Shown here in pieces: positions 32,870 through 45,568 of a DNA stretch of 64,000 bases. Position 1 is the first letter of the stretch; each line of letters starts with the position of its first letter. The stretch is taken from positions 76,733,601 through 76,797,600 of the forward strand of contig NC_072894.1 in assembly GCF_027943255.1 (NCBI RefSeq). Reading direction: 5' to 3'. Made by a program: the position numbers and the translations under genes. A model generated the notes under the pieces. That model worked only from the letters and a program-made list of their open reading frames with translations, did no database searches and was not told where the DNA came from. Source of the DNA: Anastrepha obliqua. Its lineage: Eukaryota > Arthropoda > Insecta > Diptera > Tephritidae.

Positions 32870-34448
32870 TTGAATTCTCCAAAATTATACAATATCAAGT
32901 TAAGTGCAACAATTTTCGAGCAATGTCTGGAGTTATTCTTTAATTTTGAAAGGATCACATTTTCACATAGCATACAACATAGCTACATACATATACATAT
33001 GTATATCTTGTTTAGTAAGTGAAATGAGATAGATAATGCAAGTTCATTTATTAGGTATGTTCATGTAAAAATTATGCAGTAACTTAATTTCTGAGAATTC
33101 TCTCTAAAAGAGAAAAATATCAAAAAAAGTACATGGACGCAAAATCAGTAACAATTTGCAAGTTTTACGAACAGCTGATTAAATTGTAGGTAGGAAAAAA
33201 ATTATACAGAAATTACAGTTTTTTTCATTTTAGCTACCTCGTATTAAATTAAAACAAAAATAAAACAAATAAAATGCAAATAACGAGCTCCGAAATCACA
33301 TGATTCCATTTTGTTCACAATATTTTGTACCATTTCATCATCGCTGTCAGATGAAGAACGTTCCATTAGCAATTGCAATTCGCAAATGTTAATCCGGGTT
33401 TATTTTCACTTCGCGATTAGCTGTTTTTCTCACTAGCAAATTCTCACAAGTAAAAATTGATACAGTCAAAAGTTGCAACTTCTCAAAATGAAATGTCATC
33501 TAGCTCTCTCACTTTCCTATTTCCCACTATTTTGTGAGTTTTTTGGGGACATGAACACCAAAACGTGATCATTTGTAACAATTGGTACAAACTATTTGCT
33601 TCATGAACAGGCCTATATTTAGGTTTGCTATTTAGTTGTCGTCATTGTACGGATCACCTGCCTAAGAAATATATTAAGAATGGTTGCCATTGTAAATTTT
33701 CGAAATCTAAAGATATTATTTTCCAGACTTTGTTTTGTTTTTAATGTTACCATAATTATTATAATTTAGCATAGCAACCCCATTAATCCGCTTTGCCAAA
33801 TAGCCGAATAAGAATTTGTAAGCTGATCGCAAAATAAAAATAAACCGGAATTAAAATTTCCGAATAGAGTCAAAGTTCAAAATTTAAATGAAAATGCTGA
33901 TTAAACTAGGGAATGTAAGTAAATATATTTAAGATAAAATTTTTTAAGTTTATGTGAAGTGATAAATTAAAAAAAAATAGGTGAACGACGTAAAGGAAAA
34001 AATAAAGTTATTGGCAAATTACATGATCATACCTATTGCATTTAAGATCCAACAATCACCTAAATAAATGGTGCCTTCCGAAAGACATCACTTTATTTCT
34101 TGCGATTTTGAAAACTGGCTGCGTCTGCTCCTAAATAATTTGTACGAGGTGACATGAGTAGAATGTATGATTTATTTGTTTTGTTTCTTCCGAAATGGAG
34201 TGCCAGCTTTAAGACTTCTCTAAAATACGAAAGCAATAATACGTTGACAGTTATTTTTTTGGATTGTACTGTATGGTAGTATTTCTTCATCCTTTGCATG
34301 AAGCCCCTCCACTATGAAGGCAATTCTTAATTGGATCCCATTCCTAGGAACTGGGGATATTTTGTCGAATTTTACTTGTTCATGAATAGTATTACAACTA
34401 GGATTCATGTTTGTCGCGCTTATCAAAATTATTTCCAAAGTTTTCTGA
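32870..34448. other. Unannotated AT-rich stretch
   Basis: No gene recognised. It contains a possible third copy of the dispersed repeat (34030-34115) and a short minus-strand frame MERSSSDSDDEMVQNIVNKM at about 33365, mentioned in the findings. Confidence 0.4.
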
Positions 34449-34804
34449 AGGGTGGTTAAATTTCAAGGGCCGCTGTTGAATATGAACCACACCTAAACGT
34501 CAACGACACCGTTGGACTTCTTTCCTTGGGGTTATTTGGAAGAAAAGGTGTATGCCGATAAGCCAGCAACAATTCAAGATAAAGGATGAGATAATTCGGC
34601 ACATTAACGGCATAGAACCTCAATTATGCTTCAGCGTCATCGAAAATTTCGACTATCGGATGAAGGTGTGCCGACGATATTTTGTTCCATACGTAATTGA
34701 GCCCTACCAATATTATCATAATAAAGAGATATGACAATAATTTTCTAAAAAAAATTTAATTTTAATTAAAATCAACACCGGCCCTTGAAACTTAACCACC
34801 CTTT
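34449..34804 (+). mobile_element. Internally deleted Tc/mariner-like element, 356 bp
   Basis: AAGGGTGGTTAAATTTCAAG at the left end and its near-complement (CTTGAAACTTAACCACCCTT) at 34785-34804 form terminal inverted repeats. The interior still reads as the C-terminus of a WPPRSCD-type transposase: IKDEIIRHINGIEPQLCFSV and IENFDYRMKVCRRYF, preceded by a shifted LGLFGRKGVCR (from LFLWGYLEEKVYADK-like sequence). Confidence 0.82.
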
Positions 34805-36885
34805 ACATGTAGTTATCTTTATTTAATTTTTAAGAGTCATAATATTTAATTGGTCGTAAGCCGCCAAGAGCAACCCTGACGTTGCGAGCAACATTGATGT
34901 ATTACTGAACATACCCCTTGCGCAAAACGCGTGTGAAAGTTGGTGGATAGTGGAAATATTTTAAGCTAATTCAAATAGAGTATTATCTTTATGAAAACTC
35001 TTATTTTTCTTTACATTTGAAACTGTTTTCTAAGCACAAACTTTAATTTTTAAAAACTTTTTAATTTTTTAACGTCTAATTGTGTGGCAGCATCATTTAT
35101 GGTCAGTGTCATGGAGCAGCAAAAATGTAAAGGCGAAACTGGCAACGCTGTTTTGATCAGTCTCCGTGTGTGGTTTGTGTGGTGCGTGAAAAATTTTCCC
35201 GTTTTGTGTTGGTGGGTAGCGGAAAGTTAAAAGAGTCATTCATTCTATTTGTAAATTAAAAGAAAAAGTAAATAAGACAAGTAACTGTGGTAATTTTTTA
35301 AGTCAAAAGTGGAGAAATTTTGCGTAAGTTTAAATGTGACAGAAAATCCAATGAAAATCCGTGTGTGAAACAAAAATATAAGAAAAAATGATTGCAGCAA
35401 TGCAGTGTGAAAGCGACGAAAACGCAGAGTAAAGTGAAATAACCGTAAAGATAAATAATAAAAGAATTGAGAAAAAAGTGTTTTTGTGGTCTCGCCCCTT
35501 TTTTAATGCAGTCAATTTCATAAAATTGTGCTGCCAAAAAATATAAAAAGTGCTTAAAATAACTATTGTCCCTAGCTGAAATGAATATGCACTAAGATAT
35601 CTTCAGTGGCATACTCGTCCAAAACACTTACCAAGAGCCAGTTAACCGAACACAAAAAAGCCACCGCCTGTTCATTTGTGCTTTTGCAGACAACATCCAC
35701 CGTTTCTTCGGCCATAACTTTGTTTCTACTTTGTTGATGTGTGTGCGTGTGTGTGCCTATGTCCTTTGGATCGTTTCTTTACATTACTTCTCACTTTTAA
35801 TGCATTTCGCGCTACCGGTATAGATATGTATTTATTACATTACTCATATGTATGTGCATACATATGTATATTTTGCGAATTAGTTGCAGGAGAGAAGGTA
35901 TTTGTTGTTCATTCTTTTTTGTGTTTTTTTTTTGCTATGACCAAAGGGAACGCTTCTGAACTATTCACATCACCTCGTCTGATGCCATTCGTCAATGGTG
36001 GTTTGTCTACTGTCACATCCACAAATATATACTTTCTTCATGATTTCAGAAATTAAATTTTGAACGCCGCCAATCGAATCGTCATAGATTAGAAAGGATT
36101 GGATGTGTTTGGATGCGTCAGGGATTACGCTTATCCTAATCGCAATTTTACGATTCTTTAAAAACCCTTATTGTAATTGCCAATCGAATTAACGGTAGTT
36201 ATACAACTTGTAGGGCGCATGGGGGCAAATTTATTAAAAAATGTCGAGCAGGGTACGAATAGATGCGAATTGTCCCCAGTATTATTTGAAGGAGCTAATT
36301 GTTTTTGGTGTTTTGTTTTTTACTGATCAAAAGTTATTAACTAGAAAACACTTTAGAGTCATGCGAGAATTTGCGGCTTTACTGAATGAGTAACTAGTGA
36401 TACAAAATCTCAACTTTACGGAATCGGAAATTTTCTTAATCACTTTTGAACGGTTTAAGAGTATTACACTCCGCCAGTTAAAAAATCCATTGGCTAAATT
36501 TTACATGTGGCCACAACCCTCATAGGAAATATCATAGACTCACCATTCTAACTATGAGAGTCCAACTTTTTGGGGTGCATATAAAACCTTAGAGACCCCA
36601 GAAAAAGGATTACTAATTGCTAATTGTAAGGAAATATCGTTGAGGAGAACAGAGTAAAGCAATAGTTAACCTAGCAAGCATTTAACCATGGTTTTTAAAA
36701 TCATATTAATAGATAAAAAAATTGTTTTTCTTCTTAACTAGACGATGAATTTATTACTAATTGGTGTACTGTTTTTGATTAATATTAAAAAAATTTAAAA
36801 ATTGCTCTCTGATTGATAATATTGCTTAAAAATTGGTGAGGGGCTCAGCTTACATTAATATTTAATAAGTCTACCGTCTGTTACC
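34805..36885. other. Unannotated stretch with a possible transcription start
   Basis: No coding gene is recognised. TCAGTCT at about 35157 followed by a GT-rich and A-rich leader-like stretch up to about 35600 could be a promoter and 5' UTR exon of a gene whose coding exons I cannot find. Microsatellite-like TATGTATGTGCATACATATG lies near 35850. Confidence 0.3.
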
Positions 36886-37560
36886 TGCATTAATGATTGA
36901 AAATGTACCACTATTACCCGTGTATTTAAAAGAGGAAATCGGAGTGGCATGGCAAATTACAGCTGTCTCCAAACTCTTTGAATGCATTAGTAATGATAAG
37001 CTCTATTTTATTAAAAATAAAAGATCTGATTGTTCCTCATCAGAACCGGTTTATGGCGGCTGGATCTACATCTTCAAATTCTTAGGAAACACTAATTTAC
37101 GTATTTTCAACGTGGCGTCCAAATTCACGTAATTTACACAGATTTTTTTAAAGCTTTTATCTCGATTTACCACAAATTTTAGCTGCTGAGTTGCCTAAAT
37201 TTGGTTTCAATTTTTTTTAAGGGATTAAATCGTATTTGGACTACTACCATTTGTAGTTTCCTCTAGTACTCCGCAGGGTAGCATCTTAGAACCATTATTT
37301 TTTATTCTCTTCATAAATGATATTTCTACGTATTTCTCTTCAACGAGATTATTCTATAGGGTCATGATTCCAAGTTCTGCTCACTAAGCAGCTTTCTCGT
37401 TCCTTAAATTCGCTTAAATCAGGATTTCACAGAGCATTCTTCCGAGGCAATGCGTGCAAAAGGTTGACTTTTTGACAATCTGATCCCGATGCATTTCAAG
37501 CATCCGTTGCGGAAGTACTTACTAGGCAAGGTCGCCTCAAAATTCATAACTTATCAAGAA
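36886..37560 (+). mobile_element. Degenerate non-LTR retrotransposon RT
   Basis: Plus frames read WQITAVSKLFECISNDKLYF (like RPIxxLSxLSKxFExxI), then FYLDLPQILAAELPKFGFNF-like sequence, then VSSSTPQGSILEPLFFILFI at about 37255-37315 (RT PQGSxLGPLLFxLFINDI motif), then NDISTYF. The YADD box is eroded and frames are broken throughout. Confidence 0.65.
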
Positions 37561-38776
37561 CAGTACTTTTAGCAATGTGCAATTAATCACAACCAACAAC
37601 ACACGTTTTGCTAGTCGTAGTAATAAATAAATGGAGAATTTAAAAAGCTTTTGCAATGAACTGGCATTTAACAAAGATTAAAAATAGGGAGAATAGTTGG
37701 ATAGTCTCCACGAGGACGCGATCAAATACATTACAGGCTTCAATATAAGAAAGCTGATATTTACGGAACATCTTTCCAATGAGCCTACCTTCACATGGGT
37801 GGATAAAATGGCCTGAGCATGTGAATGCTAGCACCAATATTTAGAAGTTTAAAAAATATTAAAAAACATCTAAATATAATAATTAATTTACAAATCTTTA
37901 AACCAAAAATACCTCTTCAAAATTACGATCGCGGTAATTTTAATCTCGATACAGTGGGTGGACGATTATATTAATTAAAAGAAAAGAAACCCCCCCCCAC
38001 CCAGTTGTGGTCGAAACACATCCAGTGCCATAATTTTTGTGTCGAAATTTTAATACATTGTTTTTAATAAATTTGCTTATTTGTTATTGTTTAAGCCTAG
38101 ATATTTACGTCAGATAATTAAAGTCTGATGTGTTCCATTCTTGGATTTGTATCTTTTGATACAGAACATTCAAAATGTACTATTTATGTTTGAACACATG
38201 GCACTGACGTCGAAAAAGAAATCCCCATTGCGTTAACTGGTTTGTGTGAGCAGCGACAACTTACTGCTTTTGATTGTGGGTAAGTAAAAGTTAGAAAATT
38301 CCTACTGTTTCACAAGTTTTTATTTATTGTATTGTACATACATTTCGTAATTATTCAGTTCATAGTGAGAAGACCAAAGTTGGTAAAACAAGTCGTTAAG
38401 GTACCAATCGATGCTCATTTGCGACAGTGTTTATAATTCGTAGGAGCAAAGTTGTTAACGAAAAAAACTTTTAAAATGTTGCAGTTTTCTATAACTAACT
38501 GGCTAAGTGCAGTACTGCACCGCCAAACGTCGAAGCAAGTTGATCAATGCATTCCTTATCGATAAACCTTTCGGCGACGATCGTAATAAGTCATCGTGCG
38601 AAGATTTTCACGAGTTAATTCCATCTTTTGGCGACGTGAATTTTTCTATTCATTGGAGAAAGAACAAATAAAATTCGCAAGTGAAAACTCAATGCCATAG
38701 GCTAAAAATACTAAACTTTTCGATAAAAGTATCGAATTATAGCTCATCATACGCAGTGTTGCAAAGGCGCAAAATA
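37561..38776. other. Unannotated stretch
   Basis: No gene or known repeat. A run of nine or more C lies at about 37990. Confidence 0.35.
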
Positions 38777-39091
38777 CAGGGCCCGCCATCTATCGTTACG
38801 GATTTGAACTAGGTATTATCTGAAGAATGGTAACACTTAGCTGTTATCTGATTTGACAGAAAATTAGTTTTATTCTTCCGCTGAACGTAAATGGTTGGGT
38901 TACGCTCAAAGAACGCTGGGAAATATTGCGACATTATCGCTTCATGGGCTTGGGATCGACTTGAAGAAGATGAAGACTTTTACCGAAAAATCATCTTCTT
39001 ACTTCAAAATAAAAAAAACAGTTTCGAAAAATATTGAGTAGTTTCTTTTTTATAGCATTTTTAATTCCGTAAAGTTGTATGGTGGACCCTG
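38777..39091 (+). mobile_element. Internally deleted Tc/mariner-like element, 315 bp
   Basis: CAGGGCCCGCCATCTATCG at 38777 pairs imperfectly with CAACTTT...TGGTGGACCCTG ending at 39091; TA flanks both ends. The interior frame WAWDRLEEDEDFYRKIIF matches the segment just before the first catalytic Asp in WPPRSCD-type transposases (see 18236-18976). Confidence 0.75.
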
Positions 39092-39594
39092 TATAAAAGG
39101 CAACATCGTACGAAAGGTTTGACACTGTTGGAAGTGTGTGCCTTTTAGATTTTCAAAAACGGGCAAATGTTTGCCCTTAATAGGTTTGACTTGACTATTA
39201 AAAGGGTAACTACTAGAATTTTTTGTAATACAATTGTACAATTAAGATAAAATTTAACTTTAGGGGATATTCCGCACTATGAAAAATAGTTGAGCGATAT
39301 AAATTATTGTAACTAACAATAATCCATTAAATAAAAATAAAAAGGAAACAAATTATGATTACGCTAAATGCATTACGGGCTTACTGCCGAAAATATTTAT
39401 ACGATCTTGATCAAAAAGTTCCTGGAATCAGAAAATTCAAAATACAACGTTATTCCTTAAGTGGCATTATCGCCTTCAAAGTATTTTTCATCAACTGCAA
39501 AGCACTTATGTATGTATGTATGTTAGCGTTTGCCCCAGCTCTCGAACTCTATTTTCAGTATAGCCATCAGAGTCCTCCGACAAAGTGGTTCCCC
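39092..39594. other. Unannotated stretch
   Basis: No feature recognised. Confidence 0.35.
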
Positions 39595-39960
39595 GTAATG
39601 GTTTTTTGTCACGATCAAACAGAAAAAAATCACAGGGTGCCATATCAGGTAAAATTAATGACTGTTGGATGGTATTCATTTTGTTCTTGGTTAAAATTCA
39701 CGGATAATGATGACACTGTGCGACTATGGGTAATAATGGTGCAAAAACACGAGTTGTTTTTCTACAACTCGTTATTTTTTTTATCGAATTGCTTCAGGCA
39801 AACCTCTCATAACGCCCAAATGATAGTCCTTATTAATTGTCTGAGCTTCTGGCAAAAATTCGTGGTGTACAATACCTACCGTTGTAATCTATAAAAACCG
39901 TCAGCATCGCTTTCTTTTTGACTGAAAACGCCGTTGTTTCTTTGGTATTGGTTTATTCGA
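39595..39960 (-). mobile_element. Degenerate mariner remnant
   Basis: At nucleotide level the order of segments follows the mariner at 16109-17303: the region before the third Asp (TCACAGGGTGCCATATCAGG), the HDNA block (CATTATTACCCATAGTCGCA region) and the region CTTATTAATTGTCTGAGCTT preceding it. Frames are destroyed. No terminal repeats. Confidence 0.5.
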
Positions 39961-40285
39961 ACTTTTTAAGAACTTTTCTACGTGTAGTCCCACTACGAGG
40001 TCCCCTATTTGTTAGAGTTACTACCACTGGTTCTACCTGCAGCAAATACACCATTAGGAATGCGTCTTATCGTATAATTCATGAAAGTGTTAATTCATAT
40101 TTCAACCTAATTCACGATTACACAATGTTTCTAATTTCTGCTGATACCATGTATCTTTTTATTTTATCATTAATGTTATTATAATCATTTAGTAGTAATT
40201 ACCGAAAAATTGCAGCTGTTAGAACAAATCTTTGTTCTTGTTGTTGTGACATCAAAATATCTTCCTCATATATTTTTGGGGAGTT

Positions 40286-40325
40286 CTGCTGTGTCGTTCC
40301 GGTAACGTAGAACCGACTACAATTC
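40286..40325 (-). repeat. Short reversed copy of the 24440-24690 repeat
   Basis: TTCCGGTAACGTAGAACCGA is the reverse complement of part of the sequence at about 24570-24595. Confidence 0.5.
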
Positions 40326-40387
40326 TTAGCGCCAGCGCGCTTATAGAATTGCCGTTTGCTGAAGCAGCTGCATTTTCTTGCAATATA

Positions 40388-40944
40388 CAGGGTGGTTCAT
40401 ACAGCAGTTGTTTTTAATCATATGTTATTTTGACAGCTCTAATCTCCGCGAAACGATAGTAATAAAAACAAAGAAAACGAAAGAAATAAAAATAATTTTT
40501 GTGGCGAAGCACATTTCCTTCTCTATGTTAACAAGTAAAGCTGCCGTATCTGGGTATTGGGCAAACCCCGCACGTGATTGTCGGTGCTAATGTATCCTCA
40601 AAGAGTAACAGTTTAGTGTGGTTCATTGGTTCATTTTCCTTAGCGGTCAACGGTGCGCGCCGCAGAGGCATAAAAACTATTTTTTGTGGTCGGAAATCGA
40701 AATCATGAACTTAGACGATCTTTATTTCCAGCAGTATGGCCTTTGCTACAATCGAACTGCGATTTGATACCGTTAGACTTTTTTGTGGGGTGCCGTGAAG
40801 GACCGATGTAGTTGTCTTTCAAATAACCCATAACATATTGAAAAACAAAAATACTTTTGGTTAGTTAAAAAAAAAATTTTTTTTAAATAAATGTTTGTTA
40901 ATATTTTTGAATTTATAAAATAAAGCACTGCATGAGCCACCCTG
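40388..40944 (+). mobile_element. Internally deleted Tc/mariner-like element, 557 bp
   Basis: CAGGGTGGTTCATACAG at 40388 pairs with CTGCATGAGCCACCCTG ending at 40944 (two mismatches); the left flank is TA. The interior keeps MNLDDLYFQQYGLCYN (second catalytic region, Asp replaced by Tyr) and FLWGAVKDRC (the FFLWGxVK block). Confidence 0.8.
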
Positions 40945-41928
40945 CACATGCGTTTGCATTCTTATGTGTGCATACATATATGAATGTGTAACTCACGCAT
41001 GCATATAAACATCTCTATAAAAAATTTCCTTTCAATTGCATATGAAGGCAAAGCACTTGCACGCACCACTTGTATCAAATAATAATAATAATAGTGTCAT
41101 AATGTCATTTTATATTTTACTTTTTATTTACTGCCACTGCTACTGCTAAGACTGCGGTAATTGGGCATTGTTATTACAGTTGTAGACGAATGTGCTCTTG
41201 CTGGCTGTAAATTAGTTCAATCAAGAGCCGCCAAAACACGAGATGCAGAAGAAAATGGCGAATAAAGGAATTTACTGCAGCTTGTAGGGCATTTGTTGTT
41301 GATGGTGTTTTCGGTTTTACTTTATTTTGTTTTTGTATACACAATACGCAGAGAACGTTAAATATAGAGAATTCTCATGAGCTACGAATGGTGTGAATTG
41401 TCAAAAATGAAGTGAAACGGCGAACACTGTTTCACCTCGCTAAACTCGAAGGCGGGGAAGTTCTTAACAGAGCTGATTACAGTGAATTATGTACAAGTAC
41501 ATTGGCTCTGCTCAGTTTTTGGTTTCTGTATGAAATCAAATTGACGAATGCCGACGGCATTTTGCAAGGCATTTGCTTGTGCATTTTTATGTTCCCTTGG
41601 TAAACGAAAATATATTCAATTTGTATTTTCAAACAAAGGTGATGAAGAAAAAATGATTGAATTGAATATATGCGCCAACATTTCAAATCAAAGTAACTTT
41701 AATGTTTGCTGTTTTAATTTCAAAAGAAAAATTTAAACAAAATACATTGTAAAACGACCTCACATTTTGTTGTGTGCGTTTTAGTGTAAATTTGATGAAA
41801 ATTTTTACTAATTTTTCGAGTCGAAATTCATTTTAGACAAGAATTCAAAGAGCATATTGGTATATTGATGAATATATATGCCTATCAATATATGTTTATA
41901 TACATATATTTTGTTAGTTATATTCGTG

Positions 41929-42333
41929 CAAAAGTTCAATTGCATCTTCAATTCTTATAGTGTTACAAATGTATGTATGTGCACACGCACTGCAGCAACA
42001 ATGACCTATCTCACGACGCATTGCCTTATCATATTATATTTATGTACATTTGAATATGCATTTTTGTTCCTTTGCCAAACGAAATTTTTTTTAATTTACA
42101 TATACATATATATTACAGGGAATAATTCATATATGTACATATGTATGCATTTTATAGATAGTACAAAACTTTGAAATTTAAAATAAATAAAAGAAAACTT
42201 CAAACAAACGTATTTGCATACATACATATATGGGACAACTAAGTTCTATTGCATCTTTAATAAATATAGTGTTGCACGCATATGTATGCACTGAAGCAAC
42301 ATGACCTACCTCACGAGCATCGCCTTATCATAT
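41929..42333 (+). repeat. Two direct copies of an approximately 100-base unit
   Basis: Copy 1 (41929-42036) and copy 2 (42241-42333) share AAGTTCxATTGCATCTTxAA, TATAGTGTT, TATGTATG, GCAACAATGACCTATCTCAC (ATGACCTACCTCACGA in copy 2) and CGCCTTATCATATT, with small indels. Confidence 0.75.
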
Positions 42334-42497
42334 TTCATGCAATAATTAGGGTGTAAATATTCGAATGATCGAATTCCTGTAATGCTAAAACAACTTATTC
42401 TGCATATGCATCGACGTAAGTGCATGTGCGTATATGCACACTTGATGCCCTAACTATGTATAATATGTACGTTCAAATCAAAAAATTCTGTATACAA

Positions 42498-43550
42498 AAC
42501 GCTTCATTACCAGGCACACAGGAAGATGGCATATGCAAATATAAATATTGAATTCAAGCAAAACAATGCTTATTAATATACACATATGCATGTACATACA
42601 ACCGCACACACAGGGCATTCGCTTTATTCCTCAAAATGCGTATGTCGTTCAAAGCTAAAATTCTATGCCCAGCGACTACAAGAACAAAATGCAGTCATAG
42701 ACGCAGGCGTAGCGGCCATCATTCTAGTTGCTATAGCGCTGAACAGTCGCGGCGGCGCCGAACAGTTTCAACTATTGTTCTGTGCAACAAAAACTCATCT
42801 TCAAAAAATTCATTGATAAATTCGAGCTCATAGTTCTAAGAGCAAGAACTTTCATTCATAAAACGAGCCGCCCATATGCCAATTTTCTCGACAATTTGAA
42901 ATTAGTCAATATTGGAATATTTCGCGAAGAATTATTTGCCAATATTTGATAAATCTTCAATTTTTGTCAAGTCGAGTGCCCGCGGCATCGTACATATGTA
43001 TGCAAAAATATATGTATGTAAATATGTCGTTCTAAATGCTCGACAGCCGCAGCTGCTGTGCGTCAAGTGCGCGCATGAGCATACAGTAAGTTGCAGAAGA
43101 AAACAAGTAGCTTAAAAAAAAGGTCTGATTCGGACATTTTAATACTAAGATAAAATTTGGAAACAATTATTTTATGTTAACTGATAGTAGGCAAATAGTT
43201 AATTAGTAGATTACTTTACGTATGTAGTTTTTCAATAGATAAAAAGTGCACAAAACATATGCATATATCTGCAGTTAGAAACTTACTCTGAAATCAGAGC
43301 ATTTGAAAATGCCTGTAACATTTCAAGCTTACTGTACATACAATGCTGTGCCAATGAATGTGCGCTGCGCCATGAGTGCGCGCTGGATTTCTTGCGAAGT
43401 TTTACCGTTTTATCTTGAGCTGTGACTGGTGAGCACACATACACGCAGCATATACATATGCGCAAATGTATATAAATTCACAAATGTATATAAATTCACA
43501 AATTTACATTTGCATATGCCATCTTCCTGTGCGCCTGGTAATGAAGCGTT
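42498..43550. repeat. Inverted repeat, 43-base arms about 1 kb apart
   Basis: The segment 42498-42540 (beginning AACGCTTCATTACCAGGCAC) is the reverse complement of 43508-43550 (ending CGCCTGGTAATGAAGCGTT) with one mismatch. Weaker inverted similarity continues outward and inward. Confidence 0.85.
43463..43506 (+). repeat. Short tandem repeat, 18-base unit
   Basis: CAAATGTATATAAATTCA occurs twice in exact tandem, followed by a partial third unit. Confidence 0.85.
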
Positions 43551-45568
43551 TGCTATAGAGGATTTTGATTCAGTTGAAGGTAATTCAACAAAGTTTTACA
43601 GACACCAGACAGACAGACATAACATATGTACATAATTTGGATGATTTGGAGAAATTCAAATATATAGGTCATATTAAAAAGCTACCTAACATTCTTTGCT
43701 TCTAATCACCAACAAATTCTTATCGACTGCTGCTAAATTTACATAATTCAGCCCCTCACTGTTAATTTTTGTTGAAAAATCTGTCTATGGTGAATTGTCT
43801 TCGCGAGACGAGTACCCCTCGAAAATGAACACTTTCCAGTCATTAAGACTTCTCTATTCATTAACGTTCTCTGCAATACGTTTCTTCAATTTTTCATCTC
43901 TTTTCTGTGCAGTGGTGCGTGTTGTTGTATTACTGTTGTTACTATTCGTATCAATAAATAAGTCAATGCACTGTTTATATGAATTGAGAGTAAATAGTTG
44001 CCTTATTTTGTGTATGCATACGTACGTGTATGTATGTGCATGTGGGTACATAGACTTTATTTGAATTCTTCATCACTATTGGATTTGCTTGCATACATAC
44101 ATACACTTTTTTTAATACCTAGTTCTCATAAATTTTTTTGCTTTTTTTTTTTTTGTAACTGATAAAACGCAATTCAAGCTGGTTTTTCATTCTTCATTTG
44201 CTCACAAAGGCAAATTGCATATTTAAGGATGATCTGTTTCTTTACAGTTGTTCTTGGCGTGGTGTGTAATTTTTATGTCTCTAAAATAAAAACCTAATAC
44301 AATATTTGATTTTCAAAATAGAGGCCTCTTTGAATAATATACCAGGAAATGTGGCCGTTTTAAGAGTATATTTTTTTATTTTATAAGACATTTTTCCATC
44401 TCCTGTGTTCTTAAATTGTTTAGCTTATCCTGTCCCCATAATTCTTCGATTTCAGCGTTTTCTAATACGGACGCGCTGTGATACGTTCTTTATTTTTTCT
44501 CAATCTATCTGAAAATGCTCTGTATATACATACATACATATGTATATCACCTATGAGTCTTCTTCGGTATATTTTCCAGGTTCTTGGTATGCAATGGTAT
44601 CTAACACCATAATATTTGGGCATATCCTCACAACCACGCGTTGGACTCCAACATTGGCATTATCAAATGCTATATAAACATTAAATACTAAAAATAGTCA
44701 TATTTACTTTGTGTTTTTTTTTTTTAACTTAAAATACAGAAACCGTTTACAATCGTTGTTTTTTTTTTGTTTGTTCGATTGGTCTATTTGTAATGCGACC
44801 TCTGTTTATGATTTGCTGTTGGTTGTCGAGCAGCTCACGATTGTTTGTGGTTTGCGCCATGAAATATGATGATGGGTAAATATTAAATAGATATCCATTC
44901 GCTTTTGAAGTTACTTTGCCACAGTCGTGCTCGTACAACCATATACTTTTTAGTGCATGTCTTATCACACCACCAATATGGTACGAGCATGCATGCATGT
45001 AAATATGTACCGTATGCATTTAGCTGTATCCATTTATTTCCATTTTTTGTATTCCCCCGTGGTCTCGTGCATTTGACTTTATTTTCCTTGGTAGTTTAGT
45101 ATTTGTCGTTACTGTGCATGTGTGAGTGCATTTTCTGTCTGTTAGTGGTGGCCTGCTCCTGTTTGGTCTATGTGTCTACAATAAAAATTCATCGTCTTGC
45201 ACATTTATATTCATACGTACAATTGTAATTTGTACACAAATGATACCCTGGTTACATATTTCGTTGCTGTATATCCCCTGCAGGAAATGCAGGTAACTTT
45301 AAATTAATCTAAAGCTGATTTATTTTCACTTTTGGTTAGTTCTGCCTGATTTCACAACTGACTGATAAGTAACTAGTTGTAGTTAAAAAATAGTCAGCGG
45401 TGGATACCTCTACAACATATGTTATAATTGGTCGAATCTAAACTAGTTTTATGCTAAACTAGTTATTACTCAATCTGAACGTAATTACTTACATTTATTA
45501 TGAAGAAAAATACATTCTTTTTTCATACAGACTAAGGCATAAAAAGTATGTCCTATAAATTATACATA

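Larger units (their letters stand above)
40945..45568. other. Unannotated AT-rich stretch with microsatellites and duplications
   Basis: No coding gene is supported. The stretch is rich in TATGTACATATG-type repeats (around 41860-42240, 42980-43030, 44080 and 44525). It contains the direct duplication at 41929/42241, the inverted duplication at 42498/43508, and an 18-base tandem repeat at 43463-43498. Distal regulatory or intronic DNA is possible. Confidence 0.45.

Noticed and set aside
39355..39894. 179-residue plus-strand frame
   Set aside because: Its second half is antisense to a degraded mariner, and the first half has no family match.
42586..42833. Two overlapping frames, one Ser/Arg-rich
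   Set aside because: No homology or splice signals; both frames open together, typical of chance.
43795..44064. 89-residue frame with a Val/Leu-rich segment resembling a signal anchor
   Set aside because: The hydrophobic stretch is encoded by GTT/TTR repeats in microsatellite-rich DNA.
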